Assembly: GCA_964412395.1 (NCBI GenBank)
Contig: CAYPOY010000100.1
Span: 1-15,761 of the forward strand
DNA: 15,761 nucleotides
Reading direction: 5' to 3'
Origin: CAYPOY01 sp964412395
GTDB lineage: Bacteria; Chloroflexota; Anaerolineae; B4-G1
The notes under the pieces are model-generated. The model saw only the letters and a program-made list of their open reading frames with translations. It ran no database searches and had not been told where the DNA came from. Positions 13,696-15,761 of the stretch are shown here, piece after piece (positions within the stretch are counted from its first letter, which is position 1; each line of letters opens with the position of its first letter). The translations under genes were made by a program, and so were the position numbers.

Positions 13696-14496
13696 TTAAT
13701 CCGTATACGCGACTGAGGCGTAGCCCACGACCTGCCATTTGTCGCCCATCGTGTCGCCGGAGGTGCGGTAATCCAGCAAGTGAGGTTCCCAGCCCTTACG
13801 GCGGGCGATGCCCATCAGCGTTACCATGGGGGCGTGGCCACAGGCCTCGCCTCTCAGTACCCCCATCTCATCGCCGGCCACTAACGCCTCCAGCAGGGTG
13901 TGATCCAGTTGCCGGGCCCTGGCATAAGGGTAGAAATGGCTTAGATCGCTGGAGACGAGGATCAGGTCATCCTCACCGATGTGACCGGCCAATTCCGCAG
14001 ATATCTCCCGTGGGTCCGCGTCGCCGAATAGCATGGGCACCAGCCGGAAGTCCGGCAGTGTCATCTGAAGGAAGGGCACCTCGACCTCCAGGCAGTGCTC
14101 AGGCGCGTGGGCCTCGGGAGCGGGGGTATAGAGCGGCGAGCGCGCCAATATCTCCGCGACCCGGTCAACCGCGATAGGGGCATCGCCCAGCGGGGTGCGG
14201 AAGGCGGAGTAATTCCCCAGCGCCACGCCGTGGAAATACACGCGGTGGGCCGGGCCGAGCAGGAAAACAGTCCTCTTCTTTGGGGGAAGCATTGCCAACG
14301 CCTTGAACGTATATCCGGCAGTGGGACCGGAGTAGACATAACCGGCGTGGGGGGCGATAACAGCGCGGACGGTTCCTAAATCTTCAGGCAGTGTTGCTTC
14401 GTCTATGTACTCCTGGATCATCCGCTGCAACACGTTAGGGTCACCGGGGTAGAACTGCCCGGCGACGGCTGACTGACGGACAGGCAACTCAGACAT
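13696..14496 (-). CDS. MEMO family protein (AmmeMemoRadiSam protein B type)
   Basis: A 266-residue protein of the MEMO family, structurally related to class III extradiol dioxygenases. Conserved blocks: RQSAVAGQFYPGDP (7-20), APHAGYVYSGPTAG (48-61), GPAHRVYFHG (81-90), EHCLEVEVPF (133-142), SSDLSHFYPY (182-191) and CGHAPM (219-224). By analogy to human MEMO1 the metal ligands would be H50, H84 and C219, all present. Bacterial function is unknown; redox or radical-SAM-linked modification has been proposed from context. The start is ATG 14496, with GGAGG 6 nt upstream; a longer frame to 14607 only translates a heptad repeat and the end of the neighbouring kinase gene region. It is likely cotranscribed with the AMMECR1 gene. 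Confidence 0.94.
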   Translation of the reverse strand: MSELPVRQSAVAGQFYPGDPNVLQRMIQEYIDEATLPEDLGTVRAVIAPHAGYVYSGPTAGYTFKALAMLPPKKRTVFLLGPAHRVYFHGVALGNYSAFRTPLGDAPIAVDRVAEILARSPLYTPAPEAHAPEHCLEVEVPFLQMTLPDFRLVPMLFGDADPREISAELAGHIGEDDLILVSSDLSHFYPYARARQLDHTLLEALVAGDEMGVLRGEACGHAPMVTLMGIARRKGWEPHLLDYRTSGDTMGDKWQVVGYASVAYTD

Positions 14497-14512
14497 CAGG
14501 CACCTCCATATT

Positions 14513-14543
14513 AATGACCAATGGCAAATGACCAAATGACAAA
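14513..14543. repeat. Degenerate 7-bp tandem repeat (AATGACC)
   Basis: The stretch before the MEMO gene reads AATGACC-AATGGCA-AATGACC-AAATGAC-AAAT, about four degenerate heptads. Heptads of this kind are common between genes in several bacterial groups. It lies just upstream of the MEMO ribosome binding site and contains no reading frame of its own. Confidence 0.55.
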
Positions 14544-14576
14544 TCTCAGACGTAGACGTAGTGCAGTCCGGCCTGT

Positions 14577-15590
14577 TTACCGATCTCGTAGACGCGGGCC
14601 AGCACACGCTGAAAGGATCGGCTCCCTCCTGGCCAGCGCCACCGCCGCCGCGCCCAGCACACCCACGTTATCACCCAATTCGGCCCGCACGACCCGCACT
14701 GCCTGCGCCTGCGCGTGAAAGGCATGCCGGTCAATGGCACGCCTCACCGGCTCGAAGAGCGCCGCCCCAATGTTCGTCAACCCGCCACCGATGACGATGA
14801 GTTGCGGGTTGAACAGGTTTACCAGATTAGCCATCCCTATCCCCAGGTAATTCATCGCCTCGGCCAGGATATCCCGCGCTTCCACGTCTCCCTGGCCGGC
14901 GGCTTCGGCGACCAGTTTGGCCGTGATGTGTTCCGAATCACCCCCTGCCAGGTCGGCCATCATCGTCGGCACGCCGCGGGCCACGCGCTCGCGTGCCTGG
15001 CGCGCGATAGCTGTGCCGGATGCCAGTGCCTCCAGGCAGCCCCGGTTCCCACAGCCACAACGCGGCCCATAGGGCATGATCATCATGTGGCCGACCTCGC
15101 CCGCCATTCCACCGATACCGTGATACAACTTCCCGTCAAGGACCAGTCCACCACCGATGCCGGTGCTGACTGTGACGTAGATCATGTGCTCTGTCCCTCG
15201 CCCGGCACCGAAGCAATGCTCGCCCAGCGCTGCCGCGTTGGCGTCGTTCTCCAGAAACGTCGTGATTCCCAGTTCATCCTCGATCCGTTGTTTGAGAGGC
15301 ACATGATCCCAGCCGGGCAGGTTGGGGGGAGCCACCACCACTCCAGCCTCGATGTCAAGGGGGCCTGGCGCGCCGACGCCCACCGCCGCCACCTGCGATG
15401 GCTCCACCCCCACCTGTGCCATCACACAGCGAGCACCGTCCAGCATGCGCTCAATGACCGCCTCCAGCCCCTCTGTCGCATAGGTCTCCCGGTAATCGTG
15501 GGCGATGATTCTTCCAGAACCATCTACCAGGGCAGTGCTGATCTTGGTGCCGCCCAGGTCAATGCCAATGACGGTGAGCTCGGAAACCAT
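14577..15590 (-). CDS. ROK family sugar kinase (glucokinase-like)
   Basis: A cytoplasmic ATP-dependent hexose kinase of 337 residues, most like ROK glucokinases (glucose to glucose 6-phosphate). It shows the phosphate loop DLGGTK (11-16), GVGAPGPLD (71-79), ENDANAAALGE (114-124) with catalytic D116, and STGIGGGLVLDG (142-153). Next is E165-V-G-H168, then the ROK zinc site C178-G-C180-G-N-R-G-C185-L-E187, and finally the adenine-binding IVIGGG (265-270). There is no N-terminal winged helix, so it is a kinase, not a ROK repressor; N-acetylhexosamine or fructose remain possible substrates. ATG 15590 has GGAGG 5 nt upstream, and the promoter at 15628-15656 rules out the longer frame from 15629. 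MEMO and AMMECR1 follow in the same direction, possibly as one operon. Confidence 0.94.
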   Translation of the reverse strand: MVSELTVIGIDLGGTKISTALVDGSGRIIAHDYRETYATEGLEAVIERMLDGARCVMAQVGVEPSQVAAVGVGAPGPLDIEAGVVVAPPNLPGWDHVPLKQRIEDELGITTFLENDANAAALGEHCFGAGRGTEHMIYVTVSTGIGGGLVLDGKLYHGIGGMAGEVGHMMIMPYGPRCGCGNRGCLEALASGTAIARQARERVARGVPTMMADLAGGDSEHITAKLVAEAAGQGDVEARDILAEAMNYLGIGMANLVNLFNPQLIVIGGGLTNIGAALFEPVRRAIDRHAFHAQAQAVRVVRAELGDNVGVLGAAAVALARREPILSACAGPRLRDR

Positions 15591-15627
15591 TCTGTCCTCC
15601 ATGCTGCTGTTGCCCATTGTCCAACGC

Positions 15628-15656
15628 AAGATAGCATAGAGCCTTCACTTTGTCAA
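15628..15656 (-). promoter_or_regulatory. Promoter of the ROK kinase gene
   Basis: On the minus strand a perfect TTGACA (15656-15651) is followed after exactly 17 bp by TATCTT (15633-15628, 4/6). The predicted start near 15621 leaves a leader of about 31 nt with GGAGG before ATG 15590. It may also serve the MEMO and AMMECR1 genes. Confidence 0.65.
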
Positions 15657-15761
15657 GCCGCCGCACACGTGGTAGAGACCGCGCAACTCCCAACAATAGC
15701 GGGCTGAGTAATTTGACAATGGCACATTAGCCGAGAGCTTTTCCCGGCGTAGCGTAGGACC

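Noticed and set aside
14513..14543. Heptad repeat as a CRISPR array or iteron origin
   Set aside because: The units are only 7 bp, degenerate and contiguous, without spacers, and there is no cas or replication initiator gene in the window.
15713..15718. TTGACA near the right end as a divergent plus-strand promoter
   Set aside because: No acceptable -10 hexamer lies 16-18 bp downstream, and the window ends before any gene could be seen.

Overview
The window reads as a high-GC bacterial chromosome segment, most likely Chloroflexota (an Anaerolineae-type genome). That guess rests on gene content (fused ChlI/ChlD chelatase, AMMECR1 plus MEMO pair, Csp plus single-RRM protein) and on the style of the intergenic repeats (G/C-only hairpins, CCTCGGAGG inverted repeats, AATGACC heptads). 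It comes from recognition, not from a database search.

Layout. (1) 1-1531: a G/C hairpin repeat, a probable promoter, and radA on the plus strand. (2) 1532-2076: a repeat-rich junction with three hairpins, the first 42 codons of a small antitoxin-like gene cut off by a 98-bp element with 15-bp perfect terminal inverted repeats, then a HicB-like C-terminal relic. (3) 2077-6668: a lower-GC restriction-modification island, all plus strand: an Mrr-like endonuclease with an eroded active site, a TSPPY DNA methyltransferase, a type II endonuclease resembling the XcyI family, the 5' relic of a transglutaminase-like gene, and an EcoRII/PspGI-like endonuclease. (4) 6671-8860: ftsK/spoIIIE, starting 2 nt after the last endonuclease, followed by a small gene broken by two 1-base frameshifts. 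(5) 9068-10036: a minus-strand family 2 glycosyltransferase with a strong promoter that implies a nearly leaderless mRNA. (6) 10265-10830: cold-shock protein and an RRM protein on the plus strand, with a terminator-like hairpin in the leader. (7) 10928-15590: a minus-strand block made of ROK sugar kinase, MEMO, AMMECR1, then a fused ChlI-ChlD chelatase with its own -10 box.

How the genes fit together. The housekeeping genes radA (recombination) and ftsK (chromosome segregation) flank a defence island whose two edges carry broken genes, as expected of repeated insertion and replacement. Three restriction nucleases share one visible methyltransferase: the XcyI-like enzyme is its likely partner, the Mrr-like one looks dead or dying, and the EcoRII-like one is an orphan coupled to ftsK. 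The most interesting signal outside the island is an A9 run (mRNA sense) in the linker between the AAA+ and VWA halves of the chelatase. A -1 slip there would make a 372-residue ChlI-like small subunit from the same gene, matching the programmed frameshifting reported for other chlD genes.
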